A DNA stretch of 64,000 nt from positions 33,435,979 to 33,499,978 of the forward strand of contig CP154957.1 of the NCBI GenBank assembly GCA_039621445.1, read 5' to 3'. Shown here piece by piece: positions 12,601 to 24,600 of this stretch. A program made the position numbers and the translations under genes. The DNA comes from Euglena gracilis (Eukaryota > Euglenida > Euglenophyceae > Euglenales). Each line of letters begins with the position of its first letter. Within the stretch, counting starts at the first letter, position 1. The notes beneath the pieces were generated by a model. That model searched no databases. It saw only the letters and a program-made list of their open reading frames with translations, and was not told the DNA's origin.

Positions 12601-15600
12601 CACTGGATTGGTTGCATGAAAGCGGTGGGACTCACTCCCTCAAATTATGCACAGAAATTGGCTTTAGGCGGCCGGATTCGCATTTAAGCTTTTTTATTTT
12701 GATTTGCGCATTTGTGCTAATCTACGGGTTTTTTTTGATTCTTTTTTGATTCAGCTGTATGACCCCGGGGGGGTTTGAAAACACGTTGACAAGAGAGTGC
12801 AAAAAAATGAGCGAAATTCTGTTTTTTTGCGGTATGACCCCTGGGACTTTGGCGAAAAATGGTGTTTTTTGGGGGGTCCGAAAATGGACTTTGTACGTCG
12901 AAACCCCCGGGACCGCCCCCCCTGGAAGCGAAAAAAACGCAAAAAAGCGGCAAAGGAAAGGGACCTTTACTGCCCTTGTTGCTTCTTTCGGCTGTGTCCC
13001 CGGGTGTGCCCGAGCTGCCAGCGGTGTGCGTCCTGGGTGTTTGCCGGACTCTTTTGCTTGCGGTGCCTTGGTGTGGTGTTTTTGGGCTGTTTGTTAAAGT
13101 GCGGGGAGGAGGTGCCGGGGGGTGTGGGTGTGGTGAGACCGAGCCGGCGGGAAGGACGCAAGGGAAGGAAGGAAAGTGCGGGGTGTTTGGCAAGGGAAGC
13201 GCAGGGGGGAAGAAATGGGGTCCGCAGGGAATGAAGGGGACGGGTGTCTCCCAGTTGTGTGGCAAAGAACAAAACAGAAGAAGCCCAACCTTTGAAGGAC
13301 AAAATTATGTTTATTTGCGCAAATGCGCGCACCAACATGTTTATGTTTATTAGCGCATTCGCGCAAATAAACACAAACATGTCCTTCAAGGATTAGGCTT
13401 TAGAACCCATGAATTGACGCTGTTGATAAACGGCGTGACAAAGGAGCTGTGGGTGCGCAGACCAGAGGGCCATCCAGTTGGTGGGTTTGTCACACTGTGT
13501 AGACGCGCAAGCTTATGGGCGCAAACGTGCTCAAACAAAAATTATGTTTATGCACACATAAACATAATTTTGTTTGTGCGCGCAAATGCACAAATAAACA
13601 CAAAGAAGAACGGTGTGACGGAAACACAATTGTCAAACACCAGCAGCAGATGTGGTTCATTTACGCAAATGCGCGCATCACATTGTTTGTGGGCGAAAAT
13701 GCGCAAATAAATTGCATAAAGAAACTGCACAATTTACGGTTATGTTTATTTGCGCATTTGCGCCCAAAAAACAACGTGATGGTTCATTTGCGCAAATGCG
13801 CGCATCGCATTGTTTGTGGGCGAAAATGCACAAATAGACTGCATAAAAAAACTGCACAATTTACGGTTATGTTTATTTGCGCATTTGCGCCCAAAAAACA
13901 ACGTGATGCGCACAAATGCGCAAATAAACAACCAATGGAGGAGTAAAAACGATTTCATTTGGCCCTCCAACAACTACCCTTAGTGGCTTCTGAATCTTAG
14001 GCGGCCGGATTCGCATTTAAGCTTTTTTTATGTTGATTTGCGCATTTGCGCAAATCTGTTGATTTTTTAAGTTCGGCTGTGAAGGTCAGGGGGGTTTGAA
14101 AACACGGTGGCAAGAGAGTGCAAAAAATGAGCAAAATTCAGTTTTTGGTGGTGTGACCCCTGGGGCTTTGGCGAATAATGGTGTTTTGGGGAAGTCCGGA
14201 AATGGATTTTGCACGTCGAAACCCCCGGGACATTCCCGGCTGAAAGGGAAAAAAAAAAACAAAAAAGCGGCAAAGGAAAGGGACCTTTACTGCCCTTGTC
14301 GGCTTTTTCGGTTGTTGGGGGGAAAAATTGAAGCTAGATAAAATTAGACCCGACAAAATTTGAAGCCGAAAAATTTGGTGCCAAACCTGAAAACGGCCCG
14401 GAAAAAATTGGCAGCTTTTGTTTGCAAGGTGACTGGAAAAGGGGTGATTTTGAAAACTTTGAGGTCGGATTTTCAAAAAAGGCCCGGAAAAATTTGGCAG
14501 GATTTCTGTACGCCAATTTTTTGTCAATCATTTTTTTCGGCATCCAATTCCCCCCCCCCCCCCCGGTAGGGTGCAACAGCGGAGCCCAAACCGCCGGCCA
14601 GTGGCAGGGCCCTTGGGATTCTAAAATTGGTGCCGGTAGACGTGTACCGTTACTCGGTGGCTGCGCACCCACCTTCAGGAGATCCTCTGTCTCTATCTTT
14701 TGTGGGACCTGTCAATGGTCCAAAAAACGGCACCATGGTCATTTGCTTTCAACCCATTCACTCAGGAGGACGGATTCGCACTTAAAAGTTTTTTCTTTGA
14801 AATGGGCGCATTGCGCAAATGCGAAAAATTTTGCGGAATTTCTGGGACCCTGTACCCTGATGCACGGAAGCAGCTTATGAACTGTGGCAACCCTGTGTTG
14901 AGGGGATGTAACTCCCGGTAGTTTGGTGCAATGCTGCTCAGCGACTGATACAAAGAGGGTGGAAAGTGTGATTGGTGCTCTTGTACATCAAACAGGCGGG
15001 AGGAACCCACCCGATGTTACGTTTATTGGCACTGGTGCTGACGTGCTGACTGAACTGGCTTGGATACTGCAGCCACCCGTAAGGAAACACAACCAGCACA
15101 TACTACTATTACCAGCACATACTACAGACTGCGTCAACCGGCCATCGTGCAATTGATGTGTGTTTGTGTTTGCATTTGCACAAATAAACAAATGTGTGTT
15201 TCTGGGCGCATTTGCGCAAATAAACACAGAACAATGAAATTAAAAATACTTGTTTATGGGCGCAAATGCGCGCACCAACAAATTTTGTTTGGGCGCAAAT
15301 GCGCAAATAAACCACTTGGGGAAACTGATGTGTGGATGGTTTGTGCAATGGGAGGCAACGAACAATATGTCTGTGTTAAAACACACTCATGGGGACCATG
15401 ACCCTGCGAGGTTTTTGAATGTGATAGGCATGTTGGTGCGCGCATTTGCGCAAATAAACAGAATTATGTTGGTGTGCGCATTTGCGCAAATGCGCACACC
15501 AACACTTAATAATCCACTTCAAAATAATGTGTTTGTTGTAGCCTTAACTCACAAAAAGAAAATTATGTTGGTGTGCACAATGCGCGCACCAACACACATC

Positions 15601-18600
15601 AGTTGTGCGATACCATCTCCTCGTCCGTGACGGCTGGCAAACGCAATTCCTCGTGCCAACCACAGGTTTGCACCAAGAATAAATTTTGATGAAATCTGTG
15701 GTGAGAGGTAGAATGTAATGTTCATTTGAACACGGCATCTGAATGGCCAAAATTTGCCTGTCTTATGTGTGTACTTTTTACTGCTGTTCCCCAGCCCACA
15801 CGGCCTGTTGTTTTGGCCTCATCCGTTTGGCAATTAAACGTAATGAATTGATGACGTGCAACGACCTGTGACTGTTCGGTACCTTTTCTGCAACTTGACT
15901 GGGTTACAAGATGTCAAAATTTGGCACCTGAAATGCCCGGGATGTGTCAGGCCAGAGTCCGTTTTATAGTTATTCTCCACCATTTTCCCCTTGAAAAATG
16001 TAAAACACACCAGTTTTTGTGCATCATTTGGGGGGGAGTGAGTCCCACCGCTTTCATGCAACCAATCCAGTGGTAAAAGTTCAAGACTTCCTTGCACCCA
16101 AAATAACGGGTGTCTGAGGGCTACCTTTCTCCGGCTACTGGATGCCATGCACTGGCACCACGTCGTCCCCCCAGTCTCACGCCCCGGTTGCGGGGAACAA
16201 AATGGCCATTTCGGTGGGTGCTGTTGCACCGGGGAGGTCGACTCCGGTCTGGTGGGTGCTGAAGCATCAGCAGCTGAAGTGGCTGCAGCAGCGGAGCCCA
16301 GCCGCAGGGCAGTGGCAGGGCCTTGGGGGCCTGAAATCGGTGCCGGCAGACGTTCGCCGTTATCGGGTGGCTGCCTAACCACCTTCAGGAGATCCTCTGT
16401 CTCAACCTTTCCTGGGACCTGTCACTAGAGCAGAAACAGCCCCCTAACACCTGGCGTTGGAGAAGATGGCGTGGTTATTTTGGTAAGGCATTAAAGGTGG
16501 CCGTTGGAGGGCCAAATGATGCTGCTGATTACTCCTCCATTGATGGTTCATTTGCGCATTTGCGCACATCACATTGTTTGTGGGCGCAAATGCGCAAATG
16601 AAACAGATGCAAATTGCACAAAATTTTTCATGTTGTTCATTTGCGCATTTGCGCCCACAAACAATGTGATGCGCGCAAATGCGCAAATGAACCACATCTG
16701 CTGCTGGTGTTTGAAATTTGTGTTTCTGTCACACCCTTCTTCTTCATGTTTATTTGCGCATTTGCGCCCACCAAATTGTGTTGATGGGCGCAGATGCACA
16801 AATAAACATATTTTTTGTTTGTGCGCGCATTTGCGTCTATAAGCTGACACTGCCGACAAGCGCAGTGACAAACCCACCAAATTGTGTTTCTGGATAGCCC
16901 GCTGGTAATGGCCATCACGGCCCCTTTGTCATACCGTTTATCGACGGTGCCAAAGCCCTACCCTAGAAGCACAAAAATGAGTTTATTTGCGCAAATGCAC
17001 GCACCAACACAATTATGTTTGTGCGCGCATTTGCGCAAATAAACACAAATTTGTCTTTCAAGTGTTGGGCTTCTTCCACTGGGTTCTTTGCCACAAAACT
17101 GGTTGTGCGGATCCCGGGGATAAATGGGGTGGGGGACACCCATCCCCTTCATTCCCTGTGGACCCTATTTCTTCCCCCCTGCGCTTCCCTTGCTAAACAG
17201 CCAGCACTGACCTTCCTTCCCCTGCGTCTTTCCCGCCGGCTCGGTCACACCACACCCACACCCCCGGGCATTTCCTCCCCGCGCTTTGCCAGACAACCTA
17301 AAAACACCACACCAAAGCGCCGCAAGCAACGAAGTCCGGCAAAAACCCAGGACACTGCTGATGCTTCAGCACCCACCAGCCCGGCATCGACCTCCCCAGT
17401 GCAACAGCACCCAGCTTTAGCGGCCACGTTATACCCCGCAACCGGGGCGTGAGACTGGGGGGACGTCGTGGTGCCAGTGCATGGCATCCAGTAGCCGGAG
17501 AAAGGTAGCCCTCAAACACCCGTTATTTTGGATGCAAGGAAGTCTTGAACTTTTACCACTGGATTGGTTGCATGAAAGCGGTGGGACTCACCCCCCCCCA
17601 AATGATGCACAAAAACTGGTGTGTTTTACATTTTTCAAGGGGAAAATGGTGGAGAATAACTATAAAACGGACTCTGGCCCGACACATCCCGGGCATTTCA
17701 GGTGCCAAATTTTGACATCTTGTAACCCAGTCAAGTTGCAGAAAGGTACCGAACAGTCACAGGTCGTTGCACGTCATCAATTCATTACGTTTAATTGCCA
17801 AACGGATGAGGCCAAAACAACAGGCCGTGTGGGCTGGGGAACAGCAGTGCAAATGTACACACGTAAGACAGGCAAATTTTGGCCAGTGAGATGCCGTGTT
17901 CCAGTGAGCATTGCACACTACCTCTCATCACAAATCTCATCACCACGTAATCGTGGTGCAAATCAATGGTTGGCGCGAGGAATTGAGTTTGCCAGCCGTC
18001 ACGGAGGAGGAGATGGTACCGGTGCGCGCATTTGCGCGCACAAACAAACTTTGTTTGTGTGCCTTATGGCTCATTGAAACACATCATTTTGAAGCGGTGT
18101 ATTAAATGTTTGTGCGCGCATTTGTGCAAATGCGCACACCAACGTAATTGTGTTTATTTGCGCAAATGCGCGCACCAACACACCCATCACGTTTTAAAAC
18201 GTGTAGGGTCATGGTCCTCATTGGTGTCTTTTAACATGGAAAGTAAAAATACATGTTTGTGGGCGCATTTGTGCAAATAAACATAAACGTGTTGGTGCGC
18301 GCATTTGCGCAAATGTGCGCACAAAAAATATTTTTATGCATTTGCGCCCACCAACATGTATTTTTAATTTCAATGTTTTGCATTATATTTGCGCAAATGC
18401 GCCCACAAACACAATTGTTTTTATTTGCGTAAATGCACCCACAAACACAAATCAGTTGCGTGACGGCTGGCTGACGTAGTCTGTGGTTTGTGATCTAATG
18501 AGGCTCCGTGTGTTCTTACCGGTGGCGGTAGTATCCAAGTCAGTTCAGCCAGCACGTCAGCACCACCATTTCCAAGTGTCGTAACAAGGGGTGTGTGCCT

Positions 18601-21600
18601 CTCTCCTGTTTGATGTACAAGAGCACCAATCTCACCATCAGCCCTATTCCCGTCACTTGGTGAGCAGCATTTACACCAAACTATTGGGAGTTAATCCCCT
18701 CCAATAGTGGGGTGTCACAGTTCATAAATTGTGTTCAGGGTACAGGGTCCAGGAACTTCGTAAAATTTGCGCATTTGCGCAAATGCGCAAATTCTAAAGA
18801 AAAAACCTTAAGTGCGAATCCGGCTGCCTAAGCTGGTGTGTTTTACGTTTTCTTCAAGGGGAAAAAATGATGGAGAAAAACCAGAAAAACGCCTCCGGCC
18901 CGACACATCCCGGGTATTTCAGGTGCCAAATTTCGTCCTCTTGTAACCCAGTAAAGTTGCAGAAAAAGCGTCCAACAGTCACAGGTCGTTGCACGTCATC
19001 AATTCGTTACGCTTATCTGCCAAACAAGTGAGGCCAAAACAACAGGCCGTGTGGGCCGGGAACAGCAGTACAAATATACACACGTAAGACAGGCAATTTT
19101 TGGCTTGTCAGATGCCGTGTTCAACTGAACATCACACATTACCTCTCACCGCAGATTTTATCACCACATATTCGTTGTATAAATCAATGGTTGGCATGAG
19201 GAATTGTGTTCGCCAGTTGTCACGGACGAGGGATGGTGACGCACAACTGATGTGTGTTGGTGCGCTCATTTGCGCACACAAACAAATTTTGTTTGTGTGT
19301 GCTAAGGCCGGCACAAGCACATTATTTATAAGCTCTTGATTAAATGTTGGTGCGCGCATTTGCGCAAATGCGCAAACAAACGTTATTGTGTTTATTTGCG
19401 CAATTGCGCGCACCGACACCTCTATCACGTTCAAATACCTCATAGGGTCATGGAGGGGGGGTTACAGTAGGAGGAGGTTCGAGCTCGAACGTTCGAGCTC
19501 GAACCTCCTCGAACGTTTTTAAGCCCCCCCTTCAAAGGGGGGGGGCTTAAAAACGTTCGAGGTCCCTCCTCGAACGACCTCGAACGACGTTCGAGGAGGG
19601 TCTCGAACCTCCTCGAACGTCCTCGAACGACGTTCGAGGAGGGTCTCAAACCTCCTCGAACGACCTCGAACGACATTCGAGGAGGGACCTCGAACCTCCT
19701 GGAACGACCTCGAACGACATTCGAGGAGGTTCGAGACCCTCCTCCTGCGTACATGCATACAGCTTTCAACACCAACGTTTTCGACAAAGTTTGCGTGGGT
19801 TCCTTTTTTTTTGGTTTTTTGGTTTTTGGGAATTTTTTCAGAAACGACCACCCAAGCAGGCGAGACCTATTCCCTCTCGATATGTGATTGGGTTGGTAAT
19901 TTGAACTTCTCAAAATCCCCCCCGTCGCTCCCTACTCGGGCAATTTTTCGATTTTTCGATTTACGCAGGAATGCACTCATTCAAAATTCAAAAGTATTTG
20001 TGTTCAAAAATATTCCCATACCAAGAAAATTTCTGAGGTTATTAGAAGGAATAGGGTTAGGGTCAAGATTGCATCCCCAATGGTTGCAACCATCCCGCTC
20101 ATCGTTGCTATATTTCCCTCTACAGGGTACACAGCGAACCCAAAGAGTCGCCCAACTAGGGTTAAATACATGGGGGGACCCGAGCGAGGCGCCGAAGGCG
20201 CCGAGCGAGGGTCCCCCCATGTGTATTAACCCTAGTTGGGCGACTCTTTGGGGTAGCTGGTACCCTGTAGGGGGAAATTTTCCACGCATTGTCAAAGGAA
20301 CATTTTTTTTTTTTGCAGAACGCACTGATTCTTCAAGATTTTTTTTCAAAACTAATCCCATACCGAGAGAATTTCTGAGGTTATTAGAAGGAATAGGGTT
20401 AGGGTCATGATTTCATCGCGAATGGTTGCCAACCATCCCGCTCATCGTCAGTGGCAGAATTTATAAGGAAAATATTGCTGAGCTGTTTTGTAAGTTGCAA
20501 GTCCATGGTTCGTTGTTCTTGATTCTGCTTTTTTTTGTCTTTCCGTGGCACGATCCCCTCCTCGAATGTCGTTCGAGGACGTTCGAGGACGTTCGAGACC
20601 CTCCTCGAACGTCGTTCGAGGACGTTCGAGGAGGTTCGAGACCCTCCTCGAACCTCGTTCGAGGTCGTTCGAGGAGGTTCGAGGTCCCTCCTCGAGTGTC
20701 ATTCGAGGTCGTTCGAGGACGTTCGAGACCCTCCTCGAATATCGTTCGAGGTCATTGGAGGACGTTGGGAATATTTTTGAATGAAAATACTTTTGAATGA
20801 CTGCAATCCTGCGTAAATAAAAAAACTTTTTCTAACCCTGAACCTGATTCTCACTGTATTCCTTCTAATAACCTCAGAAATTCTCCCCGTATGGGAATAT
20901 TTTTGAAAAAATATTTATGAATCAGTGCATTCCTGTGTAAGAAAAAAAAATGTTTCTTTTACAATGAGAGGGAAACATAGCAACGATGAGCGGGATGGTT
21001 GCAACCATTGGGGATGCAATCTTGACCCTAATCCTATTCCTTCTAATAACCTCAGAAATTCTCTTGGGATGGGAATATTTTTGAATACAAATACTCTTGA
21101 ATGAGTGCATTCCTGCGTAAATCGAAAAATATGTTCTTTTTAAATTCTGCCACTGAAAGAAAAAAACAGATGAAACAAAATCCTCTCTGTCTCTGCCCCT
21201 GTCTTTGCTTTCTTCCGGATCTCCTCGAACGTCCTCGAACGACGTTTGAGGAGTGTCTCGAACCTCCTCGAATGTCGTTCGAGGAGGTTCGAGGAGGGTC
21301 TCGAACCTCCTCGAATGTCGTTCGAGGAGGTTCGAGGAGGTTCGAGACTCTCCTCCTACGGTCCATCCCACTACCGTAACCCTCCCGGGTCATGGACCTC
21401 ATCGGTGTGCTTTAACACAGACATGTTGTACGTTGCCTCCCATTACCAAACCATCCGCATACCAGTTTCCCCAAGATGTTGGTTTGCGCATATGCGCGCA
21501 CCAACGCAATTTGTTTATTTGCGCATTTGCGTCCATCAACATACATTTTTATTTTCAATTTTTTATGTTTATTTGCGCAAATGCGCCCACAAACAAACAC

Positions 21601-24600
21601 ACATCGGTTCCGTGATGGCTGGCTGACATAGTCTGTAGTATGTGATGTAATAAGGCTCCGTGTGTTTTTATGGGCGGCTGCAGTATTCAAGCCAGTTCAG
21701 GCACCACGTCAGCACCAGTTCCAAGTGTCGTAAGAGCCGGTGTGTGTTTCCCACCCGTTTGACATACGAGAGCGCCAGTCTCACCCTTCGCCCTCTTTGC
21801 ATCACCTGGTGAGCAGCATGTGCACTAAAGTGCCGGGAGTTAGTTACATCCCTCCAACACATGGTACAGGGTTGCAATAGTTTATAAACCGTCTCCCGTG
21901 TGTCAGGCTACAGGGTTCCAGAAATTTCGTAAAATTTGCGCATTTGCGCAAATGCACCCATTTCAAAGAAAAAACCTTTAAGTGCGAATCTGGCCGCCTA
22001 AGTGGAGCGTTGTTCCATGCTCGTAATTTCAAAAAACGTCCGCAGGCTTAAAACCGAGGACTTGGATTTGTGGATTGAAAACTTGCGCCTTGGTTCGTTT
22101 CGTTTTCCTCCACATTTTAGTATGCACGATTTTGCTTTCGGAGCCACTGTGTTGTAAGTTTTTCCAAAGGTGTGCCAAAAAAGGCATCAATCAATAGATA
22201 TTTGATGGCTTCATTCGTGGTGGCTCTTTCTTCATCACTCGTGATATGCTCTTTCTTCATTGTTAGTGGCAATGCATTGTCAAAACAATCAGAAAGGGAA
22301 TGTGCATGCAGGTGTGATATTTGCATGTGTGAAATTTGGTGCCCATATTTGTGTAATTCTGGATAATGCTCCAGAATTTTTGCATGCATTTTCTGTATTT
22401 TTGAATGACGTTTCCTCTCAAATTTATAAATGGCTCAAATGGCCTAAAATTAATTCTTAAAACGCAGTTTTGCAAGCGAGGCAACCCAAAAATATGACGT
22501 TCTGAACCCCTGCTTATCATTTAAAATGGCCCAATTTGGCCTTGAATGACCTTGAATGGCTTTGATGATCTAAATCTCCAAGCAAAATTGAGCTGTGCTG
22601 GGCCAGCAACAAAATTGAGCTGTGCATATTTGTCCAGTGTTTAATGCCAAAATTGCGGTTCTCCGACTTTCACAATTGCCAACAACAAACATTTTGTAAA
22701 CCAAAAAATTATTGCAAGGGGATCATATCAGAATACCAAGTTTCGACAACTCCTGACAATCCCTGACAAAAAGATGAAAGTGTCACGTGTCTGGAAGTAA
22801 TTTCCAGCATGTTTCACCAGGGAAATCCCCCGGGTGTTTGTCCATGGGTGGTTTGGCAGGTGGGTGGCGGCATGGGGTGCATTCTATACCACCCATGCAA
22901 GAAGATTATTTTGGATGCCAAGTTTGCCTGTCTGCCTGAAATGAGTTCCACAATCCAGACGAGGAAGTGATAACAAGATTTCTTTGCCATAGTTCAACCA
23001 TTGTTTAACACACGCCATTTGCCTCGGATCAAATCTTTCCAAAGTCCGCTACCCCACCTCCAGTGAAATCCCGAAGACACCACCAAAGCACCAAATGCCT
23101 GGAGGTGTTTGTGGACCAACCCCTGGGAGGGGGGTCCGGTTTTTCCAACCAGCCAGGCTACTGATCCCCTGCCCCAGGGGCTGAATTTCAATTGGAGGCA
23201 GCTCAACCAAGCTGAACTGAGTCGAAATTGCGCAAGTGGTGAAAATTTGGGAGGAAGGGGTCAAAATTGGCATTGGCAGGCACCCCATAGCATCAGGCAC
23301 TCCTCCTTCCCCAGGTTGTTAAAACGAAGCCCGGCAGCAACCACCCGCCCCCCAGCAGGCTAAGCAGCCGCCAGCTCCACAAGCTCGGCAGCAAGTTCCC
23401 GTCCAGCAGCAAGCTGTCCAGCAGCATGCTGGGAAGGAACGAAAACTGGCGAACGAAACACACGACGAGGCATTTGACCTGGACGACGAGGAAGACGTTG
23501 TGACCAGGCATTTGCTTAAGGGATTGCAGTACCCCCCCCGGGGGGGGGCTGGACTGCAGCTAGTCCAAATTTGGCTAGTGGGTTTTCTAGCAGACCCCCC
23601 CCCGGGGGGGGTCTGCTAGCAGGGCTAGCTAGTGTAATTTTTTTTTCCAGTGACCGGCGCAAAGCGCCAAAAATTTTTTTTGGGACCCCCAAAAATGGCC
23701 AAAAATGCCCGTTTTTGGCCATTTTTGGAAATTTTTGGAACAAAATCAGCCAAAAACCTATTAAAAACCTCAATTTTCCTCCGGCGCTGCGCGCCGGAGG
23801 AAAATTTTTTTCCAGTCCGGGGGACCCCCGGACCCCCCCCCCCCCCCCGGGGGGGGGGGGGGGGGTTTGCTAGTCCACTTTTTCCAGTGTCTAGCCGATT
23901 GGCTAGCCAGTACCCCCCCCCGGGGGTCCTTAAGCAAAAGCCTGGTTGTGACACCAAGGAGGGCGGAGGCAGAAGCTCAATACAAACAGGATTTGATGAG
24001 TAAACAGCTTCAGAACGCGATACACGATGAGGCATTTGACGTTGGTGTGTGTTTTGTTGCTGTCTTTCCCCAGGAATTCAGAATCGGCCCTTTCCATTTG
24101 TTTGCCCGCAGCATTTTGCAGGGGGGGCGGGAACGGATATCTGCAAATGGATATATCCAAATGTCCGCAGCTTTCCAAATTTCCTCAATTTTCTGCAATT
24201 TTTTCCGCAATTTTTTCCCTCTCCACAATTTTTCCGCGCGAACCTGAGATGGAAGGCAAAAATAGTTCCGGATATTTTTTGAACGGTTCACAAGGGAAGC
24301 CAGGTGCTTGTTGTTTTGTTGCAAATTTGCCAAAGAAAATAGCCAGATCTGGCAAATTTTGACAAAATTTGGCATTTTCTGGGCCTTTTTTTTTAAAAGG
24401 TTTTCCCCCTATTTTTGCTGGAAAATAATTTCGATTTAGAAAATTTTCGCATCCTGGACCAGATTTTACCTGATACCAAAGTTTTCATTATTTCTTTGCC
24501 ATTTTTGGATTTTCCACACAAATCCATATTTCCAGAATCAGCACGTTCCCAAAATTACAAAAAGCATGTTTTTGGACATTTCTGTTGTAAAAGAGTGTGA

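Larger units (their letters stand above)
10939..22004. repeat. Modular block joined by GCGCAAATGCGC palindromes
   Basis: A mosaic of modules of roughly 150-600 bp in both orientations. Module borders usually fall at short palindromic words such as TTTGCGCAAATGCGC or GCGCATTTGCGCAAA, seen dozens of times and often followed by AAATAAACA. Outer ends carry TTAGGCGGCC(A/G)GATTCGCA or its reverse complement. It lies wholly within intron 1 of the IFT46-like gene. Translations give only repetitive Cys/Ala/His/Asn peptides, so it is not coding. No transposase or polymerase was seen, so it is presumably non-autonomous or satellite-like. Confidence 0.75.
9622..23338 (+). other. IFT46-like intron 1, nonconventional, 13.7 kb
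   Basis: No GT-AG. The 12-mer CCCGGCAGCAAC occurs exactly at both ends (9613-9624 and 23330-23341). By the euglenid rule the intron starts AAC-CAG and ends with GCAGC, preceded by CCG where CTG is expected. Inside the duplication the ends pair imperfectly: left CAGGCTTCTTTTGCC, right AAAACGAAGCCCG. A conventional acceptor (CCCCAG ending 23314) fails because the coding frame meets TAA at 23320. The intron is full of repeats (see 10939-22004). Confidence 0.7.

Noticed and set aside
11240-18280. Many open frames in both strands, rich in CAHxxKCAH-like peptides
   Set aside because: They are translations of the GCGCAAATGCGC joints in all frames and share no conserved domain.
19440-20800. Open frames rich in SNVVRGRSRRFE
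   Set aside because: Simply the TTCGAGG array read in protein; open on both strands.
10939-21600. CRISPR-like regularly spaced palindromes
   Set aside because: Spacing is irregular, the intervening sequences themselves repeat in both orientations, there are no cas genes, and the context is eukaryotic.
23305-23338. Conventional AG acceptor (ending 23314) for exon 2
   Set aside because: The coding frame meets TAA at 23320 before the exon, so the duplication-based junction at 23339 is preferred.
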